Assembly (NCBI GenBank): GCA_023419315.1
Contig: JAEZYE010000032.1
Coordinates: forward strand, 27,396 to 91,395
Direction of reading: 5' to 3'
DNA: 64,000 nt
Source: Pseudomonadota bacterium
GTDB lineage: Bacteria > Pseudomonadota > Gammaproteobacteria > Xanthomonadales > Xanthomonadaceae
The position numbers and the translations under genes were made by a program. This document shows positions 24,089-32,678 of the stretch, in pieces (the stretch's first letter is position 1; each line of letters starts with the position of its first letter). Under the pieces are notes generated by a model, which worked only from the letters and a program-made list of their open reading frames with translations, made no database searches and had not been told where the DNA came from.

Positions 24089-25333
24089 TCAACCCGGCGG
24101 CGTCAGCTTGAGCAGGCGCGCATCCCCCCCGTCTTCCAGCAACCACAGCGCGCCATCCGGTCCCTGCTCCACTTCGCGTATGCGGCGTCCCATCGGATAT
24201 CGCTTGAGCTCGCGCGGGTTGCCGAGATGCACCTGGATCAACGCCTGTGAAGCAAGCCCACCGATGAAGCCGTCGCCCTGGAAATACGGAAACAACGGGC
24301 CGGTGTAAACGATGAAGCCGGCGGGCGCGATCACCGGCGACCAGGAAACTTCCGGCGCATTGAACTCGGGGCGCGTGGCGTGGTCGGGAATCGGGCTGCC
24401 GTCGTAGTTGTCGCCGTTGGACACAATCGGCCAACCGTAGTTGGAGCCACGTTCGATCAGATTGAGTTCGTCGCCGCCGGCCGGTCCCATTTCGTGCGCC
24501 CACAACCGGCCGCCGTAATCGAAGGCCAGGCCCAGCACGTTGCGATGTCCCAGCGACCACACCTGCGCAGCGACGCCGCCACGCGATGCGAACGGATTGT
24601 CCGCGGGAATCGTTCCGTCATCGTTGAGCCGGACGATCTTGCCGAGGTTGGAGTTCATGTCCTGCGCCGGCGTCGCCTGCTGGCGTTCGCCCGAGCTGAT
24701 CCAGAGCTTGCCATCGCGACCGAACAGCAGGCGATGGCTGTAGTGATTGGAGCCGGTCACCTTCGGCACCTGACGCCAGATCACCTGCAGGTTTTCGAGG
24801 CGGCCGCCGTTGCCGCTCGCATCCAGCGCCAGTCGCGCACGAGCGACTGCCGCACCGCGCGAATTGTTGATGCCGGATTCCGCATAGCTCAGGTAGACCA
24901 GACAGTTGCTGGCGAACTGCGGATGCAGCGCGATGTCGCCGAATCCGCCTTGGCCGCCGTAAGCCACGTCGGGCACGCCGAGAATTTCGCCCTGCTGTCG
25001 GGTGGCCACATCGAGCAGACGCAGATGGCCGGCCTTCTCGGTGACCAGCAGACGGCCGTCGGGCAGGAACGCCATCGCCCAGGGTTCGTCGAATCGCGAC
25101 ACTTCGGTGCTGACGAAGGGCGAATGCGGAACCGCGATCACCTGTCCGTTGCCACCCGTCGGCTGCGGTCCGGGTGCAGCGGCCGCGTTCGAAGGCACAT
25201 GCACCGCCAAGGGTGCCGGTGCGGCTGCGGCGACCAGGGTTTCTTGCCCGGGGTCGGGAAAGCTCGCCGAGACACCGTCACAAGCCGGCAACAGGAAACA
25301 GAGACAGGCAGCGCACCACACGGACGTGTTCAT
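24089..25333 (-). CDS. PQQ-type soluble aldose/sorbosone dehydrogenase, lipoprotein
   Basis: 414 residues. Lipobox LPAC with Cys18 predicts a lipoprotein; a proline/alanine linker leads to a six-bladed beta-propeller of the GDH-B/YliI family (PWAMAFLPDGRLLVTEKAG, GGFGDIALHPQF, HRLLFGRDGKLWISSGER, SLGHRNVLGLAFD, GGDELNLIERGSNYGWP). Such enzymes oxidise aldose sugars with PQQ, donating electrons to the respiratory chain. It sits 74 bases downstream of nagX on the same strand, so it may belong to the GlcNAc locus and oxidise an amino-sugar or aldose. The upstream extension of the open frame is antisense noise. PQQ synthesis genes are not in the window. Confidence 0.85.
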   Translation of the reverse strand: MNTSVWCAACLCFLLPACDGVSASFPDPGQETLVAAAAPAPLAVHVPSNAAAAPGPQPTGGNGQVIAVPHSPFVSTEVSRFDEPWAMAFLPDGRLLVTEKAGHLRLLDVATRQQGEILGVPDVAYGGQGGFGDIALHPQFASNCLVYLSYAESGINNSRGAAVARARLALDASGNGGRLENLQVIWRQVPKVTGSNHYSHRLLFGRDGKLWISSGERQQATPAQDMNSNLGKIVRLNDDGTIPADNPFASRGGVAAQVWSLGHRNVLGLAFDYGGRLWAHEMGPAGGDELNLIERGSNYGWPIVSNGDNYDGSPIPDHATRPEFNAPEVSWSPVIAPAGFIVYTGPLFPYFQGDGFIGGLASQALIQVHLGNPRELKRYPMGRRIREVEQGPDGALWLLEDGGDARLLKLTPPG

Positions 25334-25407
25334 GACGGGAACTCGCGTTGGCCGAAGCCGGCGTTGTACCGCACTCCGGGGTACCACGCCGTGACAGCCG
25401 CCGCGGC

Positions 25408-26514
25408 TCAGACCTTGAGGTGCCAGCCGCGCCGATCCATCCAGCGCACGACCCACCACCACACACCGACAAACGCCAGCGCGAATGCCAGCGATGGCAG
25501 CCACGGTCCGAAGCGCGGCGTCATCCAGTCCGCGAAACCCACGCGATAGATCGGTTCCATCCACCCCAGCCCGGCCAGGGCGTAGACCATCACCGCAGAA
25601 CCTGCGTAGGCGGCAATCGCGTTCACGCCGAACGATCGGCCCCACGGACGTGCGCCGCGCACATCGATCAAGCCATGCGCGAACCACAGGGCAAGCGCGG
25701 CCCAACCTGCCGTCCACAGCACGAACGACGACGTCCATAGATGTTTGTTGAGCGGAAACCACAACGCCCACAGGCCGCCCAGCATCAGGGCAGCCACCGC
25801 CATCCATGGCAACCGCTGCGCGTTTCCGGAACGCAGCCAGTCGCCCGCGCGCATCCCGAGCAGCGTGGTGGCGATCGCAGGCAAGGTACTGAGCATGCCC
25901 TCCGGATCGTGGCCGAGTCCGCTCGCGGGATCGAACTCGTACAGCAGCGCACCGAACAGCGCCGTGTCGATGCGATCGACCCGGTTGATGCCCGGCGCGA
26001 GGCTTCCGCCGGTCATCAGCAGCCCCCAGTAACCGAACAGCAACAGCGCAATCAGCGCCCATTGCGCGCGCGGGCGGACGAACAAGGCCATCGTGCCGGC
26101 GGCCAAAAAGCACAGCCCGATGCGTTGCAACACGCCCCACGGCCGGAACGACGGACGATCCAGCCACCAGAACGCCAACAGGTGCAACAGCAAACCGATG
26201 GCGATGATCTTTGCGGCTCGCCACATCACCGCACGCCACAGGATGTTGCGCGCCGTACCGCCTTCCCGCCGGGGCGAAATTCCGAGCGCGATCGACACGC
26301 CCACGATGAAGAGGAAGAACGGGAAAATCAGATCCGTCGGCGTGCAGCCATGCCATTCCGCATGCAGCAGCGGCGCATAGACATGGCCCCAGTCGCCCGG
26401 ATTGTTCACCAGCAGCATCGCCGCGACCGTCAGTCCGCGCAGCGCATCGACCGAGGCGAAACGTCGCACGCCGGACGACGCGCGACCTGGCCCGACCGAT
26501 TCAACGCGGCTCAT
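25408..26514 (-). CDS. nagX: NagX-like transmembrane acyltransferase (DUF5009 / HGSNAT family)
   Basis: 368 residues with about ten TM helices. The N-terminus RFASVDALRGLTVAAMLLVNNPG and the following H-x-D/P motif (LLHAEWHGCTPTDLIFPFFLFIVG) are typical of the heparan-alpha-glucosaminide acetyltransferase/YeiB-like family. In GlcNAc loci of Shewanella and xanthomonads this protein is called NagX, of uncertain role, perhaps amino-sugar acetylation or transport at the inner membrane. It follows nagA by 12 bases in the same operon. The name rests on family and context. Confidence 0.85.
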   Translation of the reverse strand: MSRVESVGPGRASSGVRRFASVDALRGLTVAAMLLVNNPGDWGHVYAPLLHAEWHGCTPTDLIFPFFLFIVGVSIALGISPRREGGTARNILWRAVMWRAAKIIAIGLLLHLLAFWWLDRPSFRPWGVLQRIGLCFLAAGTMALFVRPRAQWALIALLLFGYWGLLMTGGSLAPGINRVDRIDTALFGALLYEFDPASGLGHDPEGMLSTLPAIATTLLGMRAGDWLRSGNAQRLPWMAVAALMLGGLWALWFPLNKHLWTSSFVLWTAGWAALALWFAHGLIDVRGARPWGRSFGVNAIAAYAGSAVMVYALAGLGWMEPIYRVGFADWMTPRFGPWLPSLAFALAFVGVWWWVVRWMDRRGWHLKV

Positions 26515-26526
26515 GCGGTGGCGATG

Positions 26527-27666
26527 TCAGCGATCGACGTTGCCATCGATCCAGGTCGCGGTGATGTCCAGGTTCGCGTCCAGCGCGACGAGATCCGCGC
26601 GATAGCCCGCCGCGATGCGACCATGCGTGGCAGAAAGACCGAGGAAATCCGCCGGATACGTCGACGCCATGCGCGCCGCTTCCTCCAGCGGCAGGCCCAG
26701 CAGGTTCACCGAATTGCGCACCGCCGTGACCATGTCCAGCGCCGAGCCGGCCAGCGAACCGGCGGCATTGCGCACGACGCCATCGCGCACGGTGATCGTT
26801 TCGCCATACAGCACGTAGCTGGGATCGTCGGAACCCACAGGCGGCATGGCGTCGGTCACGAGGAAAATCTTGCCGTCCGGCTTGGCCGCCAGCGCCACGC
26901 GCAGGCTGGCCGGATGCACGTGATGTCCATCGACGATCACACCGCACCAGCTGTCGCGGTCCTCCAGCGCGGCGCCGACCGCACCGGGATCGCGCCCCTG
27001 CAGCGGCGACATCGCGTTGTAGAGATGCGTGAAGCCGCGCACGCCCGCGTCGAGACCCGCGCGGATTTCCTCGTAGGTGCCGGCCGTGTGGCCCGCCACC
27101 ACGATCGCGCCACGCGATACCAGGGCGCGGATGGTGTCGGCAGGCACCTGCTCCGGCGCGAGCGTGATCAGCGTGATGCCGTTGTCGAGCGACGAGGCCA
27201 TGGCGATTTCGTCGGCATCCGGCACGCGGAACTTGCCGGCATCGTGCGTGCCCTTGCGTGCCGGCGCGATGTACGGACCTTCGAGATGGATGCCCAGCAC
27301 GCCGGGAACGCCCGCCTCGATCGCCGCACGCGTGGCGGCGATGGCCTCGCGCATGACCTGCGCGTCATCACTGATCAACGTCGGCAGGAAGCCGGTGGTT
27401 CCGAACCGGCGATGGGCTTCTCCGATCCGGCGCAGCGTGTCCACGGTCGGCGCATTGTTGAACAGCACGCCGCCACCGCCGTTGACCTGCGCATCGATGA
27501 ATCCGGGAAGCAGCCACGCGCCCTGCAGATCATGCCGCGGCGTGTCCGGCGCAAGCTCGGCATGTGGTTGCACCGCGACGATGTCGCGGCCTTCGATGAC
27601 CACCGCGAGGTCGTCCGCGAATCCCTGCGCGGTCAGCACGCGGCCATGGACGAGTGCGATGCTCAT
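26527..27666 (-). CDS. nagA: N-acetylglucosamine-6-phosphate deacetylase
   Basis: 379 residues. It hydrolyses GlcNAc-6-P to GlcN-6-P and acetate. An amidohydrolase-type TIM barrel with metal ligands Glu129 (HLEGPYIAP), His193 (AGHTAG) and His214 (FTHLYNAM), and catalytic Asp272 (VTDAMPP). The N- and C-terminal segments form the small beta domain. The start overlaps the stop of nagB-II by four bases, implying coupling. Between nagB-II and nagX in the operon. Confidence 0.96.
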   Translation of the reverse strand: MSIALVHGRVLTAQGFADDLAVVIEGRDIVAVQPHAELAPDTPRHDLQGAWLLPGFIDAQVNGGGGVLFNNAPTVDTLRRIGEAHRRFGTTGFLPTLISDDAQVMREAIAATRAAIEAGVPGVLGIHLEGPYIAPARKGTHDAGKFRVPDADEIAMASSLDNGITLITLAPEQVPADTIRALVSRGAIVVAGHTAGTYEEIRAGLDAGVRGFTHLYNAMSPLQGRDPGAVGAALEDRDSWCGVIVDGHHVHPASLRVALAAKPDGKIFLVTDAMPPVGSDDPSYVLYGETITVRDGVVRNAAGSLAGSALDMVTAVRNSVNLLGLPLEEAARMASTYPADFLGLSATHGRIAAGYRADLVALDANLDITATWIDGNVDR

Positions 27667-28727
27667 ACCGTCTCCGTCACCTTGTTCAAGTGCGGCGGCA
27701 CGTCGGGATTGAAGCCGCGACGCAACGCCAGCGCATTGATGGCGCGGTAGTAGCTCTGGATGGTCAGCAGCGGCGCAAAGGCCGGATGCGGCGAATGCAC
27801 CAGCGGCAGCGCTTCGCCGGGCCGTGCAGAGTCATCGCCCTGTTCGGCCGCGACCCACACCTGCGCGCCCCGACCCCGGAACTCCTTCGCCAGCGCCAGC
27901 GTGCCGGCCTGTGTTTCATCGGGTTGCGCGAAGCACAGCACCGGAAAGCCCGGCCCGACCAGCGCCATCGGACCGTGTTTCACTTCCGCCGAGCTGTAGG
28001 CTTCCGCATGCAGGCCACAGGTTTCCTTGAACTTGAGCGCCGCTTCCTGCGCAGCCGCCAGACCAAGGCCGCGGCCGAGCACGAACAGGTTGTGCGCATC
28101 GACCAGCCCTTCGGTGACCGGCGACCAGTCCGACTGCCACGCCGCGCGCAATGCGTCGGGCAATGCCGGGAGCGCGTCGATCAATGCAGCGTCGCCTTTC
28201 CAGTACGCGCCCAGTTGCAGAATCGCCGCCAGCGATCCGAGATAGCTCTTGGTCGCCGCGACGCTGCGCTCCGGTCCCGCATGCAGCGGAATGACCGTGT
28301 CGGCGAGACCGGCGAGCGGCGAATCCTCGACATTGACGATCGCCACCACGCGCGCGCCGGCTTCTGCGGCGGCACGTGCGTTGTGCAGCAGATCCGGGCT
28401 TTTTCCGGACTGCGATATCACGATGTACAGCGCGTCCTTCAACTGCTGCCGCGCTTCATAGACCGATCCGACCGACGGCGAGGCCGAAGCCGTCACGATG
28501 CCCAGCTGCGTCTCGAACAGGTACTTCGAATAGGTCGCGGCGTGATCGGAACTGCCGCGCGCGCAGGTCACCACGAACGGAGGCGGGGTCGCACGCAGTT
28601 CCTCGGCAAGCCGGCGCACGACGGCTTCGTTGCGCCCGTATTGCGCGGCGACGATGTCGGCGGTCTGGCCGGCCTCCTGGAACATCAGCGTGGCTTCGGC
28701 GGCGGGAAGGCGATCGGTCTGGTTCAT
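27663..28727 (-). CDS. nagB-II: glucosamine-6-phosphate deaminase, two-SIS-domain type (NagB-II)
   Basis: 354 residues made of two SIS domains (about 45-165 and 205-340), with the sugar-phosphate loop SQSGKSPDLL, CARGSSDHAA and GRGLGLAAAQEAALKFKE. It lacks the glutaminase domain of GlmS and is unlike the E. coli NagB fold. In Shewanella this class replaces NagB, giving fructose-6-P and ammonia from GlcN-6-P. It overlaps the upstream LacI gene and the downstream nagA by four bases each. Start ATG 28727 gives MNQTDRLP; the longer frame has no homology. Confidence 0.92.
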   Translation of the reverse strand: MNQTDRLPAAEATLMFQEAGQTADIVAAQYGRNEAVVRRLAEELRATPPPFVVTCARGSSDHAATYSKYLFETQLGIVTASASPSVGSVYEARQQLKDALYIVISQSGKSPDLLHNARAAAEAGARVVAIVNVEDSPLAGLADTVIPLHAGPERSVAATKSYLGSLAAILQLGAYWKGDAALIDALPALPDALRAAWQSDWSPVTEGLVDAHNLFVLGRGLGLAAAQEAALKFKETCGLHAEAYSSAEVKHGPMALVGPGFPVLCFAQPDETQAGTLALAKEFRGRGAQVWVAAEQGDDSARPGEALPLVHSPHPAFAPLLTIQSYYRAINALALRRGFNPDVPPHLNKVTETV

Positions 28728-29803
28728 GGCGTGGAATCGTGTCGTTCGGCGCGCAGGCGGACCGGCGCGGTGGAGCCGCGCACGACCAGTTGCGGCACGA
28801 AGCCCTGGTTGTGCACCGGCGTGGGAGCGTCGTCGTAGGCGTCCTGCCTCAGCGTCGCGATGAGCAGGCGCGCGGCCTGCTTGGCAATGTCTTCGGTGGC
28901 CTGCTTGGCGGTGGTCAGCGGGGGCCACGACTGGCGCGAGAACGGGCTGTCCTCGAAGCCGGCGATCGACAAATCGTAGGGGACGTTCATTCCTGCCGAC
29001 TTGGCGGCCGCCAGCACGCCGGCCGCGATTTCGTCGTTGGATCCGAAGATCGCGGTGGGCGGCTCACGCAGCGCGAGCAGGCGGCGCGCGCCGCGGAAAC
29101 CATCGTCGAATGTGTAGTCGCCCGGCACCACCAGATGCTTGTCCAGCGTGATGCCGTAATCCTTCAACGCTTTTTCGTAGCCGTTGTAGCGCTCGATGCT
29201 GGAGCGATGGGCCAGGCCGCCCCAGAGGAATCCGATGCGCTGGTGGCCGAGCTGGATGAGGTGTTCGGTGATCTCGTAGGCGGCGTCGTGATCATCGACA
29301 TAGACACAGGGATGTCCGTCCTGTGGATCTTCCATGGCCGCGATGATGCGCACCAGCTTCACCCCGCGCGCGGCAAGCGCGTTGACCAGATCCATCCGCT
29401 CGGACATCGGCGCGGTCAGCACCAGCCCGGCCAGCCGCGAACGGTGCACGAACTCGGCCAGCTCCTCCGCCAGCAGCGGCGACGTCGAATCGCAGGGATG
29501 AATCTGCAGTCCGAAGCCTGTTTCGCGACACGCCGCGAGCACGCCGTTCTGTACGCCGATGATGTGGTACGGGTTTGGATTGTCGTACACCAGGCCAATC
29601 ACGAACGGCGTGCCGCTGCGCAGGTTGCGCGCCGACTGGTCCGGTTCGTAATCCAGCTCGGCGATCGCATGCAGCACGCGCGCGCGCGTGCCCTGCATCA
29701 CCGATGGCTCGTTGTTGATGACGCGCGATACCGTCTTGAGCGAAACCTTCGCCCGCTCGGCGACATCCTTGATGGTGGGTCTGCGCATGCCGTTCTCAGC
29801 CAT
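28724..29803 (-). CDS. nagR: LacI-family regulator of GlcNAc utilisation
   Basis: 359 residues: an N-terminal LacI HTH with hinge (TIKDVAERAKVSLKTVSRVINNEP) and a periplasmic-binding-protein-like effector domain ending with the classic DDAPTPVHNQGFVPQLVVRGS. It lies inside the nag operon between nagP and nagB-II, overlapping the latter by four bases, so it should control its own amount. Two palindromes in the region upstream of nagP are probable binding sites. Effector is likely GlcNAc-6-P or GlcN-6-P (inference). Xanthomonas work calls a related regulator NagR or NagQ; the symbol is by context. Confidence 0.88.
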   Translation of the reverse strand: MAENGMRRPTIKDVAERAKVSLKTVSRVINNEPSVMQGTRARVLHAIAELDYEPDQSARNLRSGTPFVIGLVYDNPNPYHIIGVQNGVLAACRETGFGLQIHPCDSTSPLLAEELAEFVHRSRLAGLVLTAPMSERMDLVNALAARGVKLVRIIAAMEDPQDGHPCVYVDDHDAAYEITEHLIQLGHQRIGFLWGGLAHRSSIERYNGYEKALKDYGITLDKHLVVPGDYTFDDGFRGARRLLALREPPTAIFGSNDEIAAGVLAAAKSAGMNVPYDLSIAGFEDSPFSRQSWPPLTTAKQATEDIAKQAARLLIATLRQDAYDDAPTPVHNQGFVPQLVVRGSTAPVRLRAERHDSTP

Positions 29804-29832
29804 GTAGGGACAACCCCGCGATCATGCCTGCA

Positions 29833-31113
29833 TCAGGCGCCTTCCGCTTTGCCGGCCCGATGGCCGCGCATGGCGAAATAGAGGATGTACAGATAACAGG
29901 GCACGGCGAGCAGCACGAACACAAGCTGGAAATCCAGATGCTGCTTCAGCACCGCGAACAGTTGCGGAATGATCGCGCCGCCGGCGATACCCATGATCAG
30001 CAGCGCCGAACCGGTTTCGGTGAAGCGCCCCAGTCCCTTGATGGCGAGCGGGAAGATCGCCGGCCACATCATCGCGTTGGCGAAACCCAATGCCGCGACA
30101 AAGCCGACCGAAACATAGCCATGGGTGAGGAACGCGCCGATCGCGAACACCACGCCCAGCACGGCCGACACGCTCAGGTAGCGTTGCTGCGAGATGAAAC
30201 GGGGAATCGCGATGAGGCCGACCACGTAGCCCAGCAGCATCGCGCCCAGGGTGAACGCGGTGAAGAACTTGGTTTCATCCAGCGGAAGTCCGAAGCTGCT
30301 TCCGTACGTGCCGATGGCATCGCCCGCCAGCACTTCCACACCCACGTACACGAACAGGCACAGCACGCCCAGCAGCAGATGCGGAAACTGGAAGATGCTG
30401 CGCTTGCCGCCGACCGCGACATCGGATCCGGCGGCTTCGGCGTTCGCCTCCGCCGGCTTCACCTCCGGCAAAGGCGAGAACAGGATCCCGATCGCGACCA
30501 GCAGCAGGATGCCGGCCATCACAAGATAAGGCGCATGGATCTTGGCGGCGAATTCATCGAGCAGCGCAGCCTTGCCCGCGGCGTCGGCGGCCTCTACCTG
30601 CGTAGCGAGATCACCGATCCCGTGCAGCACCACGGCGCCGATCACGACCGGCGCGAGGATGCCCGCGACCTTGTTGCAGATGCCCATCAGCGCGATGCGC
30701 TGCGCCGCGCTTTCGATCGGGCCGAGGATGCTGATGTAAGGGTTGACCGCAGTCTGCAACAGCGCCAGGCCGCCGCCGATCACGAACAGGCCGGTCAGCG
30801 CGCCCGCGTACCAGCGCTGTGTCGAGAACTCGCCGAAAAGGGCCGCGCCCGCCGCCATGACGCAGAGGCTCAACGCCAGTCCTTTCTTCATGCCGGTGCG
30901 CTTGAGCGCCCACGCAGCAGGCAACGCCAGTACGAAATAGGAAATATAGAAAACGAAGACGACCAGGAAGGCCTGCACTTCGCTCAAGTCGAACGCAAGC
31001 TTGACGAAGGTGATCAACGGACCGTTGATCCAGGTGAAGAATCCGATGATGAAGAACAGCAGGCCGATGATGGCGATGGACGTGATCTGGCGCGAGCCTT
31101 GAACGGCTGTCAT
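29833..31113 (-). CDS. nagP: N-acetylglucosamine MFS permease NagP
   Basis: 426 residues, about 12 TM helices, of the FucP/GlcP-type sugar:proton symporter family. The typical opening is GLLFFIIGFFTWINGPLI and FFVFY-like helix FVFYISYFVLALP. The loop after TM6 is long, with an alanine/glutamate-rich stretch. First gene of the minus-strand nag operon, directly behind the operator-bearing intergenic region, and the only GlcNAc inner-membrane importer in the locus; there is no PTS gene. Substrate specificity is inferred from context and from the known NagP subfamily. Confidence 0.92.
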   Translation of the reverse strand: MTAVQGSRQITSIAIIGLLFFIIGFFTWINGPLITFVKLAFDLSEVQAFLVVFVFYISYFVLALPAAWALKRTGMKKGLALSLCVMAAGAALFGEFSTQRWYAGALTGLFVIGGGLALLQTAVNPYISILGPIESAAQRIALMGICNKVAGILAPVVIGAVVLHGIGDLATQVEAADAAGKAALLDEFAAKIHAPYLVMAGILLLVAIGILFSPLPEVKPAEANAEAAGSDVAVGGKRSIFQFPHLLLGVLCLFVYVGVEVLAGDAIGTYGSSFGLPLDETKFFTAFTLGAMLLGYVVGLIAIPRFISQQRYLSVSAVLGVVFAIGAFLTHGYVSVGFVAALGFANAMMWPAIFPLAIKGLGRFTETGSALLIMGIAGGAIIPQLFAVLKQHLDFQLVFVLLAVPCYLYILYFAMRGHRAGKAEGA

Positions 31114-31198
31114 GTCTGGCGAACTCCCCGTAATCCGAATGTGCAGGCCGGTCGCGGCCGGTTTTCATGGTCGTCGCGTGACGGGCACGCGACAGGAA

Positions 31199-31208
31199 AC
31201 AACGTTGT
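31199..31208. promoter_or_regulatory. NagR-type operator, nagP side
   Basis: Perfect palindrome ACAACGTTGT; in the nagP direction it extends to TGACAACGTTGT. It shares its core with the second box. LacI-family operators are even palindromes with a central CG, as here. Confidence 0.65.
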
Positions 31209-31439
31209 CACAGAATCTGGTTCGAAGCCACCGGCAACGTGAAGGTACGCACGGAACGCGAACTCTGACGGGAACATTTCGTGCCGCGGCGCAACACGGC
31301 GTGTCGCTCCCGGTCCTCTGCAAACCGCTGAAACTGAATGCTGTTTCGCGTGTTCGCAACTGAACAGGGCGGCATCCAGGCCGACATTGCAAATTTGATC
31401 TGATTGCCGGCGCGACCCGATGCATTTCATGACAGAGTG

Positions 31440-31455
31440 TTGACAACGTTGTCAA
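31440..31455. promoter_or_regulatory. NagR-type operator, kinase side
   Basis: Perfect 16-base palindrome TTGACAACGTTGTCAA. Its left arm TTGACA is identical to the sigma70 -35 consensus, so repressor binding could directly block polymerase, although no strong -10 follows at 17 bases. Confidence 0.75.
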
Positions 31456-31515
31456 ACCACTTCCACACTCCGCCGCCATCGGGTCGTGGATGGACCCTTC
31501 GGATTCCGGGGAAAC

Positions 31516-32547
31516 GTGGTGGTCGCAATCGCCAATCCATTGCCGGTGGACACCCGCATGCAGGCGGGCGAGGCGTTCCTGGCCGCCGATGTCGGCGGCA
31601 CGCATGTCCGCATCGCGCTTGTCCGCGGTTCCGGCAATCCGGCGCAACCGGTCAGCGTGCTCGAATATCGCAAGTACGCATGCGCTCACTATCCGGGCCT
31701 GGCCGATATCGTGGCCGACTTCATCCAGTCGCTGGCCGGCACGACGGTCTCCCGCGGCGTCATCGCCAGTGCGGGTTTCCCGCTGGAAGACGGCACCGTT
31801 ATCACGGCGAACCTGCCGTGGGCACTGGCGCCACAGCGCATCCGCGAGCAACTCGGCCTGGCGGATTTCCGGCTGGTCAACGACTTCGAAGCCGTAGCCC
31901 ATGCCGCCGCGCATGTCGACGCCAGCCAGGTGATGCAATTGACCGGACCGGCGCAGGCGCCGAGAGGCCCGATACTGATTCTGGGACCGGGCACCGGTCT
32001 CGGCGCCGCCGTCTGGATTCCCACCGCGTCGCATCCGGTGGTGCTTCCCACCGAAGCCGGCCAGGCCGCACTCGCTGCCGGCAACGAACTGGAACTGGCG
32101 CTGCTGGCGCACCTGCTCAAGGACCGCACGCACGTGCCGGTCGAACACGCATTGTCCGGGCCGGGTCTGCTCAATCTCTACCAGGCCTTGTGTGCGCTGC
32201 GTGGCGCGACACCGCGATTCAACGCACCGGGCGACATCACGGCCGCAGCCCTGGAAGGGAACGATGAGCTCGCGCACGAAACGCTGCGCGTGTTCTGCGC
32301 CCTGCTCGGCAGCGTGGTCGGCGACATGGCCCTGCTGTACGGCATCCAGGGCGGCGTCTACCTCGCCGGCGGAATCCTTCCGCAGCTGCGGCAGTTCCTG
32401 GTGCAGAGCGATTTCGTTTCGCGATTCCTCAACAAGGGTCCAATGCGGCAGGCGTTGGAACGCATTCCCGTGAAGCTGGTCGAGCACGGGCAACTGGGCG
32501 TCATCGGCGCGGCCAGCTGGTATCTCGATCAGAACGATGCGCAATGA
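31516..32547 (+). CDS. glucokinase-family sugar kinase, probable GlcNAc kinase
   Basis: About 343 residues with the bacterial glucokinase (Glk, not ROK) signatures: phosphate loop AADVGGTHVRIAL, catalytic region RLVNDFEAVAHA and GPGTGLGAAVW. It opens the plus-strand arm of the nag locus directly behind a NagR palindrome, and no NagK/ROK kinase is present. So it probably phosphorylates cytoplasmic GlcNAc, as glucokinase-like NagK-II proteins do in xanthomonads; glucose activity cannot be excluded. GTG 31516 is chosen for the GGGGAA just upstream; GTG 31486 and ATG 31558 are alternatives. Confidence 0.82.
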   Translation: MVVAIANPLPVDTRMQAGEAFLAADVGGTHVRIALVRGSGNPAQPVSVLEYRKYACAHYPGLADIVADFIQSLAGTTVSRGVIASAGFPLEDGTVITANLPWALAPQRIREQLGLADFRLVNDFEAVAHAAAHVDASQVMQLTGPAQAPRGPILILGPGTGLGAAVWIPTASHPVVLPTEAGQAALAAGNELELALLAHLLKDRTHVPVEHALSGPGLLNLYQALCALRGATPRFNAPGDITAAALEGNDELAHETLRVFCALLGSVVGDMALLYGIQGGVYLAGGILPQLRQFLVQSDFVSRFLNKGPMRQALERIPVKLVEHGQLGVIGAASWYLDQNDAQ

Positions 32548-32678
32548 ATGAACAAGCGCCGGCACAGGCGCGGCAAGGCGGAATGGAGCGGCAAACCGGC
32601 TCGTTTTCCTGATTCAGACAGCAGTACGGCCCCGGGCATCCAGGCCAACCACCAAAAAATCATGATGGGAGAGACACC

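Larger units (their letters stand above)
31114..31515. promoter_or_regulatory. divergent nag control region
   Basis: About 400 bases between nagP and the kinase gene, with no coding frame of note. It contains two related palindromes, one about 86 bases upstream of nagP and one 60 bases upstream of the kinase. This is the only long gene-free stretch in the locus and controls both arms. Confidence 0.7.

Noticed and set aside
25334..26356. N-terminal extension of the sugar dehydrogenase frame
   Set aside because: It is a shifted-frame shadow of nagX; the lipoprotein signal at 25333 marks the real start.
25741..27750. 669-codon plus-strand open frame across nagX and nagA
   Set aside because: Arg/His/Gln-rich shadow frame opposite two clear enzymes; no start signal.
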